NCBI RefSeq assembly: GCF_019801015.1
Contig: NZ_JAHVJZ010000001.1
Location: 434,001-498,000 of the forward strand
Source: Marinobacter nauticus
GTDB lineage: Bacteria; Pseudomonadota; Gammaproteobacteria; Enterobacterales; Shewanellaceae
DNA: 64,000 nucleotides
Reading direction: 5' to 3'
Made by a program: the position numbers and the translations under genes. A model generated the notes under the pieces. The model was not told where the DNA came from and did not search any database. It was given only the letters and a program-made list of their open reading frames with translations. Shown here piece after piece: positions 44,599 to 53,812 of this stretch (the stretch's first letter is position 1; each line of letters starts with the position of its first letter).

Positions 44599-44897
44599 TG
44601 AAAGAATTTGTTTCGATTTATACCTACCTGGTAGAGCCCCACGAAGTGGGGGAGTGGGAGGGGGAGGAAGCCCTGGCGGCTGAGCACCTCAACCGGCTCT
44701 ACCATGCGGTTTATGATGCAGCGGATGACGACATCGATCCTGCGCGACTCGAAGAGATGTTGTCCGCTGTATGGCCTCACTGGCAATTTAATCCCCAGTT
44801 ATTGGAACTGGACGACGATTTGATCGACGCTTTTGTCGAAACGCTGTTTTCCCATTTTGACCCGAATGCGGGCCAGGAAGAGTTTGATGACTACTGA
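44598..44897 (+). CDS. Small acidic protein between msrC and proQ
   Basis: 99 residues, strongly acidic (VGEWEGEEALAAEH; DAADDDIDPARLEEM; LELDDDLIDAFVET). No signal peptide or membrane helix. Translational coupling through TAATG to msrC and an overlap with proQ of 11 bases place it in the operon. I do not recognise a family. Given its position it might be co-regulated with ProQ, but nothing in the sequence shows a function. Confidence 0.7.
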   Translation: MKEFVSIYTYLVEPHEVGEWEGEEALAAEHLNRLYHAVYDAADDDIDPARLEEMLSAVWPHWQFNPQLLELDDDLIDAFVETLFSHFDPNAGQEEFDDY

Positions 44898-45543
44898 ACA
44901 ACCGAACACCCAGGAATCCACTGCCGAGAAGCTGACTGACGTTAAAGCCGTCATCGCCTACCTGGCCGAGAAGTTTCCGGCGTGTTTCTCTATTGAAGGC
45001 GATGCCAAGCCGCTGAAGATTGGCCTGTTCCAGGAACTGGCCGAGCGTCTGGAAGGTGACGAGCGCGTCAGCAAAACCCAGCTTCGTCAGGCTCTGCGTC
45101 GTTACACCAACTCCTGGCGCTACCTGCGTTGCCAGAAAGCCGGTGCTCAACGCGTGGATCTGGATGGTAACGAAGTGGGCGAACTGGAAGCCGAGCACGT
45201 AGAACACGCTCAGAATGCGCTGAAAGAGAGCCAGGACAAAGCGAAAGCGGCTCGCGCCGAGAAGCAGGGTCCGAAGCCGGGTAAACGTGCTGAAGGTCGT
45301 AAACCGTCTCCGCGTGCTGATCGTACTAAAAACGCTAAGCTCAAGAGTAAACCGGAAGCCAAACGGAACCAGGCCCCGCTTCAGATGGTCTCACCTGACA
45401 AGCTGAAAGTGGATCAGACCGTAATGGTTCAACTGGGTCGCTCTCCGGCTAAAGGTGTTATCGTGGACATCAACCGTGATGACGTAATGGTTCGACTGGA
45501 CACCGGTCTGACGGTAAAGGTTAAAGCCGAACACATTCGCATC
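44887..45543 (+). CDS. proQ: RNA chaperone ProQ
   Basis: About 219 residues from ATG 44887, with AGGAAGAG upstream; the frame extends to 44833 but the family begins at MTTEQ. The FinO domain spans about 10-125 (LAEKFPACFSIEGDAKPLKIGLF; SKTQLRQALRRYTNSWRYL). A Lys/Arg-rich linker (about 130-170) leads to a KOW/Tudor-like C-terminal domain (VMVQLGRSPAKGVIVDINRDDVMVRL). Binds many sRNAs and mRNA 3' ends. Directly followed by prc, as in E. coli. Confidence 0.96.
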
Positions 45544-45577
45544 TAACGCATCAGCAGCGAAAAGGAGTTGCGAGTCG

Positions 45578-47620
45578 ATGATGAAAAAAACCTTGTCTGC
45601 GCTGGTGGCGGGGGTTCTCCTCTCTACACAAGCTTGGGCTGTTGCCCCGGACATTAAGGCCTCTGAGTTACCAGTGTTGGGTCAGGAAGCTCAGCACCGT
45701 GTGGCCAGTAAGCGAGTGGCGGATCTCTTTACCCGCTCTCACTACCGCAAATTCGACATGGACAAGGCGTTTTCCAGTGACGTCTTCGACCGCTATCTCC
45801 AACAACTGGATTTCAACCGTTCTTTCCTGCTGGCAGGCGACGTGGCGCGTTTTGAAGCGCAACGTAACAAGTTTGCGGATCAACTGGCCCAGGGGGACCT
45901 CTCCCTGGCCTACGAGATCAACAAGGTCGCCATGAAGCGCCGCTATGAGCGCCTCAGCTATGCGTTGTCTCTCCTCGACGAACCGATGACGTTCGATGTT
46001 GCTGGTGACAAGTATTACTTTGACCGCGAAGAAGCGGCGTGGGCCAAATCCAACGCCGAGCTGGATGAGATCTGGCGTCAGCGGGTGAAGTACGACGCGC
46101 TGAACCTGGCGCTGACCGGCAAAGAGTGGCCGGAGATCCAGGAGATCCTGGTCAAACGCTACAACAACGCGATCAAGCGACTGACCCAGACCAACAGCGA
46201 AGACGTCTTCCAGTCAGCGATGAACGCCTACGCGTACACCATCGAGCCTCACACCAGCTACCTTTCTCCCCGTAATGCGGATCGTTTCCAGACGGAAATG
46301 AATCTGTCCCTCGAAGGGATCGGTGCTGTACTGCAGATGACCGACGACTACACTGTAGTGCGGGAACTGGTCACCGGTGGGCCGGCGGACCGTCAGGGCG
46401 AACTGGCACCCAATGACAAGATCGTCGGGGTGGGTCAGGAAGGCAAAGAGGTTGTCGATGTTATCGGCTGGCGTCTTGATGACGTGGTCGACCTGATCAA
46501 AGGCCCGAAAGACTCTAAGGTGACGCTGCAGATCCTGCCGGCGAAAGGCGGCAAGAACGCACGCACCAAAGAGATCGTAATTGTCCGAGACAAAGTCCGT
46601 CTTGAAGATCGCGCGGTGAAGTCCGAAGTGCTTGAGGTGGAGCAGGGCAATGGCGACTCTCGTCGCATTGGGGTGATTGAGATCCCGAGTTTCTACATGA
46701 ACATCAGCGAAGATGTGGCGAAAGAGCTGCAGAAGCTGGATGCCGAAAATGTGGAAGGGGTGATCATCGATCTGCGCGCCAACGGTGGTGGGGCACTGAG
46801 TGAAGCCAGCCTGCTTACCGGTCTCTTCATTCGTCAGGGGCCAGTGGTACAGATCCGTGACCAGCGTGGTCGTATCAGCGTCAACGGCGACAACGATGGT
46901 CAACTGACCTACGATGGGCCGCTGACCGTTCTGGTTGACCGCTACAGCGCGTCTGCCTCCGAGATTTTTGCGGCGGCAATGCAGGACTATGGGCGGGCAC
47001 TGATCATCGGCGAGCAAACCTTTGGTAAGGGTACCGTACAGCAGCATCGCGGTTTGAGCCGCATCTACGACCTGTACGACAAGCCGATGGGCAACGTCAC
47101 CTACACCATTGCCAAGTTCTACCGCATCAATGGCGGCAGTACTCAGCTTGAAGGAGTGACGCCTGACCTGCTGTTCCCGAGCTATGTGAAGCACGGTGAG
47201 TATGGTGAGTCTCAGGAGAAGAACCCGCTGCCATGGGATTCGGTGCCTGGTGCCCGCTATCAGCAGGTTGGCGATATCCCGGCCGAGATGGTTCAACAGT
47301 TGAAGAAGCGCCATGACGCGCGCATCAACGGTGAGCTTGAGTTCCAAATTCTTGATGAGGACATTGAACGTTACCGTCAGGATAAGGACAAAGGCTGGAT
47401 CTCGCTGGTTCAGGCAGAGCGTGAAGCGGAATCCGAAGCCGATGACGCCCGCGAGTTGGACCGCATCAACGCCCGTCGTCAGGCGCTTGGCGAAGCGCCG
47501 GTAGAAGATTTGGCCTCCGCTGAAGAGGACGAAGTGCCGGACTTCCTGCTTGATGAGGCGGGTGCCGTCACTCTGGACATGATCGACTGGACGCGTTTGG
47601 CCAAAAGTAAAAATGGCTGA
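45578..47620 (+). CDS. prc: Carboxy-terminal (tail-specific) protease Prc
   Basis: 680 residues (E. coli 682). A signal peptide ends at QAWA. The PDZ domain lies at about 235-330 and the serine protease core contains the Ser-Lys dyad: DRYSASASEIFAAAM and, about 26 residues on, GEQTFGKGTVQ. Trims PBP3 and controls MepS in E. coli, so affects the cell wall. AAAGGAG precedes the start. Followed by a strong terminator. Confidence 0.97.
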   Translation: MMKKTLSALVAGVLLSTQAWAVAPDIKASELPVLGQEAQHRVASKRVADLFTRSHYRKFDMDKAFSSDVFDRYLQQLDFNRSFLLAGDVARFEAQRNKFADQLAQGDLSLAYEINKVAMKRRYERLSYALSLLDEPMTFDVAGDKYYFDREEAAWAKSNAELDEIWRQRVKYDALNLALTGKEWPEIQEILVKRYNNAIKRLTQTNSEDVFQSAMNAYAYTIEPHTSYLSPRNADRFQTEMNLSLEGIGAVLQMTDDYTVVRELVTGGPADRQGELAPNDKIVGVGQEGKEVVDVIGWRLDDVVDLIKGPKDSKVTLQILPAKGGKNARTKEIVIVRDKVRLEDRAVKSEVLEVEQGNGDSRRIGVIEIPSFYMNISEDVAKELQKLDAENVEGVIIDLRANGGGALSEASLLTGLFIRQGPVVQIRDQRGRISVNGDNDGQLTYDGPLTVLVDRYSASASEIFAAAMQDYGRALIIGEQTFGKGTVQQHRGLSRIYDLYDKPMGNVTYTIAKFYRINGGSTQLEGVTPDLLFPSYVKHGEYGESQEKNPLPWDSVPGARYQQVGDIPAEMVQQLKKRHDARINGELEFQILDEDIERYRQDKDKGWISLVQAEREAESEADDARELDRINARRQALGEAPVEDLASAEEDEVPDFLLDEAGAVTLDMIDWTRLAKSKNG

Positions 47621-47642
47621 TTAATCCAGCACTTAAAACCAC

Positions 47643-47671
47643 AAAGGGTCGCTTCTGAAGCGGCCCTTTTT
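47643..47671 (+). terminator. Terminator of the msrC-proQ-prc operon
   Basis: AAAGGGTCGCTT, loop CTG, AAGCGGCCCTTT with one wobble, and further T residues. Confidence 0.9.
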
Positions 47672-47754
47672 GTTGCCCTTTGCTTGTCCCGACAGGGGCC
47701 TTCGTGTTACACAATTTGAGGGAGATCACAAAATAACAACAAACAGGACGTTTT

Positions 47755-49131
47755 ATGACTCAGCAAGCAGTCACCCATGGACGGTGGTCCAGTCGCCTTA
47801 CTTACATTCTGGCGGCTACCGGCGCAGCTGTGGGGTTGGGGAATATCTGGAAGTTCCCATACATCATGGGGGAGAACGGCGGGGGGGCCTTTGTACTGGT
47901 TTACCTCCTCTGCATTTTGTTTATCGGCATTCCGATCATGATGTCGGAAGTGATCATCGGAAAATTTGGTCGCCAGACGCCGGCCCGCTCGGTGGCGTTG
48001 ATGTCCGACGCGTCAGGTGGCGGTAAAGCCTGGTCAGTGGTTGGCTGGTCAGGGGTGTTGGCCGGCTACCTGATTCTCTCCTTCTACGTGGTGATCGCCG
48101 GCTGGGCACTCGCCTATACCTATTACGGTTTTACCGGCCTGTTCGAGGGCCGCGATCCGGCCCAGATTGGCGAACTGTTTTCCGGCCTGAATGCCACGCC
48201 CGGCCCGCTGATGGCCTGGAGTCTGGCCATCATCCTCGGTACCGTGTTTGTGGTGGGTAAAGGCGTCCGCGCCGGGCTGGAGCGAGCGGTAAACTGGATG
48301 ATGCCCGCGCTGTTGGTGCTGCTTGTGGTGATGGTAATTTATGCCGCCCGCCGTGGTGACTTTGCCGCCGCGTTTGATTTCATGTTTAACGCCGACTTCA
48401 GTGCACTGAGCTGGAACGGTGTGCTCATCGCACTGGGCCACAGTTTCTTCACGCTTTCCCTGGCCTCCGGGATCATGACCATGTACGGCGCCTACCTTCC
48501 GGAGCAGACCTCCGTGGTCAAAACCTCCATCTGGATTGCGCTGATGGACACCATGGTGGCGATGCTGGCCGGTCTGGCCATCTATCCCATTGTCTTTGCC
48601 AATGGTCTCGAGCCCGGTGCCGGGCCTGGACTGATTTTCCAGACGCTGCCCATCGCCTTTGGTTCGATGCCACTGGGCCAACTGTTTGGCGGGCTGTTCT
48701 TCCTTATGCTGGTGGTTGCTGCCTTTACCTCCGCCATTGCGTTGATCGAATCTTCTGTTGCCTGGCTGGTGGAAAAGCGCGGCATGAGCCGTATGGGCGC
48801 AGCCTTTACCGCTGGCTTCGGCATTTGGTCACTCAGTCTGCTGACCGTGTTCTCCGTCACCGGGGCACCCTGGTCTATCGTTTCCTTGTGGGGCGACATC
48901 GAAATCAGCCTGTTCGATCTGCTGGATTACATCACCGCCAACATCATGCTGCCGCTGGGCGGCTTGTTGATCGCGCTGTTTACCGGCTACCGCGTCCGCA
49001 AGGAGATCACCTGCCGCGAGATCGGCACCACCAAGGGGATTTACAGCGTCTGGCGGGTCTCTGTCCGCTACGTTGCGCCGGTTGCGATTACGCTGGTGTT
49101 CCTGCAACTGATCGGGGTGTTGGGCCTGTAA
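47755..49131 (+). CDS. Sodium-dependent transporter of the NSS (SNF) family
   Basis: 458 residues, about eleven or twelve helices with a LeuT fold. AAVGLGNIWKFPYIMGENGGGAFV is the helix-1 sodium and substrate site of NSS proteins. Members import amino acids or tryptamine-like solutes with sodium. It precedes a NhaC antiporter, which could restore the sodium gradient. Substrate unknown. Confidence 0.92.
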   Translation: MTQQAVTHGRWSSRLTYILAATGAAVGLGNIWKFPYIMGENGGGAFVLVYLLCILFIGIPIMMSEVIIGKFGRQTPARSVALMSDASGGGKAWSVVGWSGVLAGYLILSFYVVIAGWALAYTYYGFTGLFEGRDPAQIGELFSGLNATPGPLMAWSLAIILGTVFVVGKGVRAGLERAVNWMMPALLVLLVVMVIYAARRGDFAAAFDFMFNADFSALSWNGVLIALGHSFFTLSLASGIMTMYGAYLPEQTSVVKTSIWIALMDTMVAMLAGLAIYPIVFANGLEPGAGPGLIFQTLPIAFGSMPLGQLFGGLFFLMLVVAAFTSAIALIESSVAWLVEKRGMSRMGAAFTAGFGIWSLSLLTVFSVTGAPWSIVSLWGDIEISLFDLLDYITANIMLPLGGLLIALFTGYRVRKEITCREIGTTKGIYSVWRVSVRYVAPVAITLVFLQLIGVLGL

Positions 49132-49156
49132 CGGGTCTGGCGATAATCCAATAAGA

Positions 49157-49185
49157 AACGCCGTCCTCGGACGGCGTTGTTATTT
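49157..49185 (+). terminator. Terminator after the NSS transporter
   Basis: AACGCCGTC, loop CTCG, GACGGCGTT, then GTTATTT. It is just upstream of the nhaC ribosome site, so termination may be partial. Confidence 0.7.
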
Positions 49186-49197
49186 AGGAAGTCTGTT

Positions 49198-50667
49198 ATG
49201 GAGCCAAAATCTCCCTCTTTGCTGGACGCTCTCGCCCCGGTACTCATTCTGATTGTCGGCCTTGCCGCGTCAGTCACGCTCTATGGTGATAACGCGTCCT
49301 ACGGGCCTAACCAAATTGTGCTGTTTCTGGCCGCAGGCGTGGCAATGTTTGTTGGATGGAAGAACGGCTACGACTGGGAGCGTCTCGAGCAGGGCCTTCA
49401 AACCGGTATCAGCATCTCCATCGGCGCAATACTGATTCTTCTGGCGGTGGGCAGTCTTATCGGCACCTTCCTGCTGGCTGGCACCGTCCCCACCTTGATC
49501 TACTACGGCCTTCATCTGCTGAATCCTGCCATCTTCTATGCCGCCGCCTGCGTGATTTGTGCCATCGTCGCGTTGTCCATCGGCAGCTCCTGGACCGTTG
49601 CGGCCACCGTAGGGGTGGCCTTGATGGGCGTCAGTCAGGGACTGGGTATGGACAAGGCGATCACCGCCGGCGCGGTGATTTCCGGGGCCTATTTCGGTGA
49701 CAAGATGTCGCCCCTTTCTGAAACCACCAATCTGGCGCCAGCGGTGGCGGGTTCCGAGCTGTTCAGCCATATCCGTAATATGGCCCGGACCTCCATCCCG
49801 GCCTTTGTTCTGGCCCTGCTGGTGTTTGTTGCACTGGGTTGGGGGGAGGGCACCACGTTCGATCCCTCCCGGCTGGATGTCATTGCCACTGGTCTGAAAT
49901 CCCAGTTCAATCTCGGCTGGCATCTGTTGTTGCCCCTGGTCCTGGTGCTGGCCATGGCCATGCTTAAAATGCCGGCGTTTCCGGCCATCGCCATCGGCGC
50001 GCTTGCCGGCGGCCTGTGGGCAGCGCTGTTTCAGCCAGAAGCGATTCAGGGGATGACCGAGAACGCCGGTAGCTACGGCTTGCAGGCTTTGACCGTGGTC
50101 TGGCAGGCGTTATTTGAGGGCATTACCGTGCAAACGGGTTCGGACGATCTTGATGCACTGCTGTCGGGCGGTGGAATGGGGTCGATGCTGAATACGGTGT
50201 GGCTGATTCTGGCCGCCATGTGCTTTGGTGCAGTGATGGAAACCTGTGGCCTGCTTAAGCGCCTGGTGCAGGCCATTCTGTCCGGGGTCAAAACCAGCGG
50301 TTCGTTGATTGCGACGACCATCACCAGCTGCTTTGGTGTGAACCTGCTGACGGCCGATCAATACATCGCGATTGTGGTACCGGGCCGGATGTTTAAGTCC
50401 GCTTACGAAGAGCAGGGCTTGTCTCCGCTGAACCTGTCCAGGGCGCTTGAGGATGGCGGTACGATCACCTCGCCGCTGGTGCCCTGGAACAGCTGCGGCG
50501 CCTATATGCAGGGCGTGCTGATGGTGAATCCGTTTGATTACGCTTTGTACGCCTTTTTTAACTGGTTCAGCCCTGTGCTTGGTATACTCCTCGCTCACCT
50601 GGGGGTAGGGATCAAGATGGCTCTGCCCCGTCCCTCACGCCTCGACAGCAGTAAGGAGAGCGCTTAA
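49198..50667 (+). CDS. nhaC: NhaC-family Na+/H+ antiporter
   Basis: 489 residues from ATG 49198 (AGGAAG upstream), about eleven helices. SIGSSWTVAATVGVALMGV, GAVISGAYFGDKMSPLSETTNLA and the C-terminal TSPLVPWNSCGAYM are typical of NhaC. Extrudes sodium in exchange for protons. Overlaps pepN through TAATG, an unusual partner for an antiporter. Confidence 0.93.
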   Translation: MEPKSPSLLDALAPVLILIVGLAASVTLYGDNASYGPNQIVLFLAAGVAMFVGWKNGYDWERLEQGLQTGISISIGAILILLAVGSLIGTFLLAGTVPTLIYYGLHLLNPAIFYAAACVICAIVALSIGSSWTVAATVGVALMGVSQGLGMDKAITAGAVISGAYFGDKMSPLSETTNLAPAVAGSELFSHIRNMARTSIPAFVLALLVFVALGWGEGTTFDPSRLDVIATGLKSQFNLGWHLLLPLVLVLAMAMLKMPAFPAIAIGALAGGLWAALFQPEAIQGMTENAGSYGLQALTVVWQALFEGITVQTGSDDLDALLSGGGMGSMLNTVWLILAAMCFGAVMETCGLLKRLVQAILSGVKTSGSLIATTITSCFGVNLLTADQYIAIVVPGRMFKSAYEEQGLSPLNLSRALEDGGTITSPLVPWNSCGAYMQGVLMVNPFDYALYAFFNWFSPVLGILLAHLGVGIKMALPRPSRLDSSKESA

Positions 50668-53279
50668 TGACGGCCATGCAAGCCAAATACCGTAAGGACT
50701 ACCGGGCACCTGACTACACCGTGACAGACCTGGACCTGGCCTTTGTGCTGGAACCCAACAACACCCTGGTCACGGCCACCAGCAAGGTGGTCAGGCAAAA
50801 TGCTGAAGCCCGGGAACTGGTACTCGATGGTGAAGCGCTGAAGCTGGTTGCAGTCTCTGTTGATGGGGAGCGCCTGGCTGAGGACGCGTACCGGGAGCAA
50901 GACGGCCAGCTGTTTGTCTCTCTGGACCAGGATGAGGCCACGCTGATTATTGAAACCGAGATCGACCCGGCCAATAACACCACGCTGGAAGGGCTCTATC
51001 AGTCTGGTGGCGCATTCTGTACTCAGTGTGAGGCGGAAGGGTTCCGTCGAATTACCTACTTCCTTGATCGCCCCGATGTGCTGGCAAAATACCGCACCCG
51101 GATTGAAGCGGATAAGGCGAGCTACCCCTACCTGTTGTCCAACGGCAACAAGGTCGACAGTGGTGAACTGGAAAACGGCCGTCACTTTGCGGTGTGGGAA
51201 GACCCATTCCCGAAACCGAGCTACCTGTTTGCCCTGGTCGCCGGTGACTTTGATCTGCTTGAAGACCAGTTCACGACCGCTTCAGGCCGCCATGTTGCGT
51301 TGCAGCTGTTTGTAGACCGCGGCAACCTGTATCGCGGCCACCACGCCATGGCTTCCCTGAAGCACTCCATGGCCTGGGACGAGCAGCGTTTCGGTCTGGA
51401 GTACGACCTGGATATCTACATGGTCGTTGCCGTGGACTTCTTCAACATGGGAGCGATGGAAAACAAAGGGTTGAACATCTTCAACTCCAAAGCGGTTCTC
51501 GCCGATCCCAAGAGTGCCACCGATGCCGAGTACCATCGTATCGAGTCCATCATTGGCCATGAGTATTTCCACAACTGGACCGGCAACCGCGTGACCTGCC
51601 GTGACTGGTTCCAGCTGAGCCTCAAAGAGGGCCTGACCGTGTTCCGCGATCAGGAGTTCTCCTCAGAGATGGGTTCACGCGCGGTCAACCGCATTCAGGC
51701 CGTTAAGGTGGTCCGCAACCATCAGTTTGCCGAAGATGCCGGGCCGATGGCCCACCCGATTCGTCCCGACAAAGTGATCGAGATGAACAACTTCTACACG
51801 GTAACCGTGTACGACAAAGGGGCAGAGGTGATTCGCATGATGCACACCCTGCTCGGCGAAAGCGGATTCCGAAAGGGCATGGACCTGTACTTTGAGCGCC
51901 ATGATGGCCAGGCCGTGACCTGCGACGACTTTGTGCAGGCGATGGAAGACGCCAGTGGCGTGGACCTGACCCAGTTCCGTATCTGGTACAGCCAAAGCGG
52001 TACACCGGTACTGAAAGCAGAAGATCATTACGATGACGCTTCCGGTCGCTACACCCTGACGCTGTCTCAGCACACTGCGCCAACCGCGGATCAGAGCGAG
52101 AAACAGGCACTGCACATTCCGGTTGCCATTGAACTGATCGACAGCGATGGCAACAGCGTGCCGCTGATTGCAAACGGCCAGCCTCACAGTGCTCTGCTGG
52201 AGCTGAAAGAAAGCCGTCAAAGCTGGGTCTTCGACGACGTTCCAGCAGGCGTTGTGCCCTCCCTGCTGCAGGAGTTCTCTGCACCTGTGCGCCTCGAGTA
52301 CCGCTACGATGCCGCCCAGCTGGCCCGAATTCTGGCGCATGCCGGCAACGACTTTGCTCGTTGGGATGCGGCCCAGTCCCTCTATCAGCAGGAAGTGTTT
52401 GCCATTGCCGATGGCGAGCAGGACCGCATCAGTGACGTGACTCTGGAAGCGATCCGAGCGGTGCTTCTGGCAGAGGGTCAGGATCCGGCACTGGTGGCCG
52501 AGTTACTGCAACTCCCATCGGAAACCGCTCTGGCGCAAGCGCGCCAGGGGGCGGATGTTGAGGCGGTCCACCACGCCCGCCGTGCGGTGCAGACTCAGCT
52601 GGGTCTGGCGCTGGAGGATGAGCTGACCGCGGTTTACCGGGCCAACCGGGACACCGGGTACGCCAATGACGGCACTGCTGTTGGTCGCCGGGCTCTGAAA
52701 AATGCCTGTCTGCACCTGCTTGCCCTGGGCGGTCGCGTAGACAGTCAGACGCGGGTAGAGCAGCAGTTCCGTCAGGCCGACAACATGACAGACTCTCTGG
52801 CGGCGCTGAATGCAGCGAACCAGGGGCGCCTGCCGGTGGCGACGGCATTGATGGAAGAGTTTGAAACGCAGTGGCGAGATGAACCGCTGGTGATGGATAA
52901 GTGGTTTGCGCAAGTGGCCATGCAACCCACAGAACAGGTTTTGAGTGCGGTTAAGCAGGCGATGCAGCACAGCGCCTTTGACATTGCCAACCCCAACCGT
53001 GTTCGTGCGCTGGTCGGCGCCTTTGCCGATGGTAACCCCAACGCGTTCCACGCCATCGATGGCAGCGGGTACGCGTTCCTGACCGACATCTTGATCGAGC
53101 TTAACGGTATCAACCCGCAGTGCGCAGCGCGCATCATGACGCCGCTGATGCAGTGGAAACAGCAGGGAGAGGAGCGTCAGGCCCTGATGTTGGCGCAGCT
53201 GAAACGCCTGGCGGATATTGAAGGGCTGAGTCGTGACCTGTTTGAAAAGGTCAGCAAGAGTCTGGAACAGGCGTCCTGA
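50667..53279 (+). CDS. pepN: Aminopeptidase N
   Basis: 870 residues, the same as E. coli PepN. M1-family zinc aminopeptidase for cytosolic peptide turnover. The exopeptidase motif is GAMENKG, and the zinc site HEYFHNW followed by Glu in LKEGLTVFRDQEF. Followed after 2 bases by the DUF2835 gene, the usual Shewanella arrangement. Confidence 0.98.
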   Translation: MTAMQAKYRKDYRAPDYTVTDLDLAFVLEPNNTLVTATSKVVRQNAEARELVLDGEALKLVAVSVDGERLAEDAYREQDGQLFVSLDQDEATLIIETEIDPANNTTLEGLYQSGGAFCTQCEAEGFRRITYFLDRPDVLAKYRTRIEADKASYPYLLSNGNKVDSGELENGRHFAVWEDPFPKPSYLFALVAGDFDLLEDQFTTASGRHVALQLFVDRGNLYRGHHAMASLKHSMAWDEQRFGLEYDLDIYMVVAVDFFNMGAMENKGLNIFNSKAVLADPKSATDAEYHRIESIIGHEYFHNWTGNRVTCRDWFQLSLKEGLTVFRDQEFSSEMGSRAVNRIQAVKVVRNHQFAEDAGPMAHPIRPDKVIEMNNFYTVTVYDKGAEVIRMMHTLLGESGFRKGMDLYFERHDGQAVTCDDFVQAMEDASGVDLTQFRIWYSQSGTPVLKAEDHYDDASGRYTLTLSQHTAPTADQSEKQALHIPVAIELIDSDGNSVPLIANGQPHSALLELKESRQSWVFDDVPAGVVPSLLQEFSAPVRLEYRYDAAQLARILAHAGNDFARWDAAQSLYQQEVFAIADGEQDRISDVTLEAIRAVLLAEGQDPALVAELLQLPSETALAQARQGADVEAVHHARRAVQTQLGLALEDELTAVYRANRDTGYANDGTAVGRRALKNACLHLLALGGRVDSQTRVEQQFRQADNMTDSLAALNAANQGRLPVATALMEEFETQWRDEPLVMDKWFAQVAMQPTEQVLSAVKQAMQHSAFDIANPNRVRALVGAFADGNPNAFHAIDGSGYAFLTDILIELNGINPQCAARIMTPLMQWKQQGEERQALMLAQLKRLADIEGLSRDLFEKVSKSLEQAS

Positions 53280-53281
53280 GG

Positions 53282-53500
53282 GTGCGCCGATTCCAGTTCG
53301 ATGTCCGTATACCGGCGCAGGAGATGTTGCGTTACTACCAGGGCCGGGCAGAGCTTGTCGTGATAAAGGATAGAGCGGGTAAGGTGTTGCACCTGCACCC
53401 TCGATATCTGCGTCCGCATATGGGTTCTGCCGGAGTGGTGGGCAGCTTCGAATTGCGACTCACACCGAACGGCGAATTTATCGAACTGGTGCGCATTTAG
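53282..53500 (+). CDS. DUF2835 family small protein
   Basis: 72 residues from a GTG at 53282, 2 bases after pepN, so almost certainly coupled. FDVRIPAQEMLRYYQGRAELV and LRPHMGSAGVVGSFEL are typical of DUF2835, widespread in gammaproteobacteria. Function unknown. Confidence 0.85.
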   Translation: MRRFQFDVRIPAQEMLRYYQGRAELVVIKDRAGKVLHLHPRYLRPHMGSAGVVGSFELRLTPNGEFIELVRI

Positions 53501-53520
53501 AGCAAATGCTTCAAACGGAA

Positions 53521-53551
53521 AGAGGTCAGCTGCAAGCTGGCCTCTTTTTTT
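53521..53551 (+). terminator. Terminator of nhaC-pepN-DUF2835
   Basis: AGAGGTCAGC, loop TGCAA, GCTGGCCTCT with one wobble, and seven T residues. Confidence 0.9.
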
Positions 53552-53628
53552 GTGCGCCCATAAAAAATGCTTTCAAATCATGGCTATAAGCTTTTGGGCG
53601 GTGAAAGAACAGCGGGTCGGGGCAGGGC

Positions 53629-53663
53629 ATTTAAATGGCTTGATTTAAATGGTCGTTTAAATG
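53629..53663. repeat. TTTAAATG repeat array upstream of the DUF1302 operon
   Basis: ATTTAAATGG occurs at 53629-53638 and 53643-53652, and GTTTAAATG at 53655-53663; a weaker GTTAAATTTG lies near 53674. The cores start 14 and 12 bases apart. The core ATTTAAAT is palindromic. It sits about 100 bases before the putative promoter, in an AT-rich island within GC-rich DNA, and looks like a cluster of regulator-binding sites. Confidence 0.6.
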
Positions 53664-53758
53664 TAGGTAAGCCGTTAAATTTGAAGTGCTTTCTATGTCA
53701 CAAAGTGGTTGCTAGCCCCTTTCCCTTATTGTAACAATGGGGTTAATTTCGGCCTCAT

Positions 53759-53788
53759 TTGAGATCCGGAATCTCATAAAACGATAAC
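53759..53788 (+). promoter_or_regulatory. Candidate promoter and operator of the DUF1302 operon
   Basis: TTGAGA (53759-53764), 18 bases, GATAAC (53783-53788). The -35 overlaps an inverted repeat GAGAT-CCGGA-ATCTC (53761-53775), a possible operator. Otherwise the 53552-53812 gap holds only the repeat array. Confidence 0.4.
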
Positions 53789-53812
53789 ATCAGGGAAGGG
53801 AGAACAGCGACA

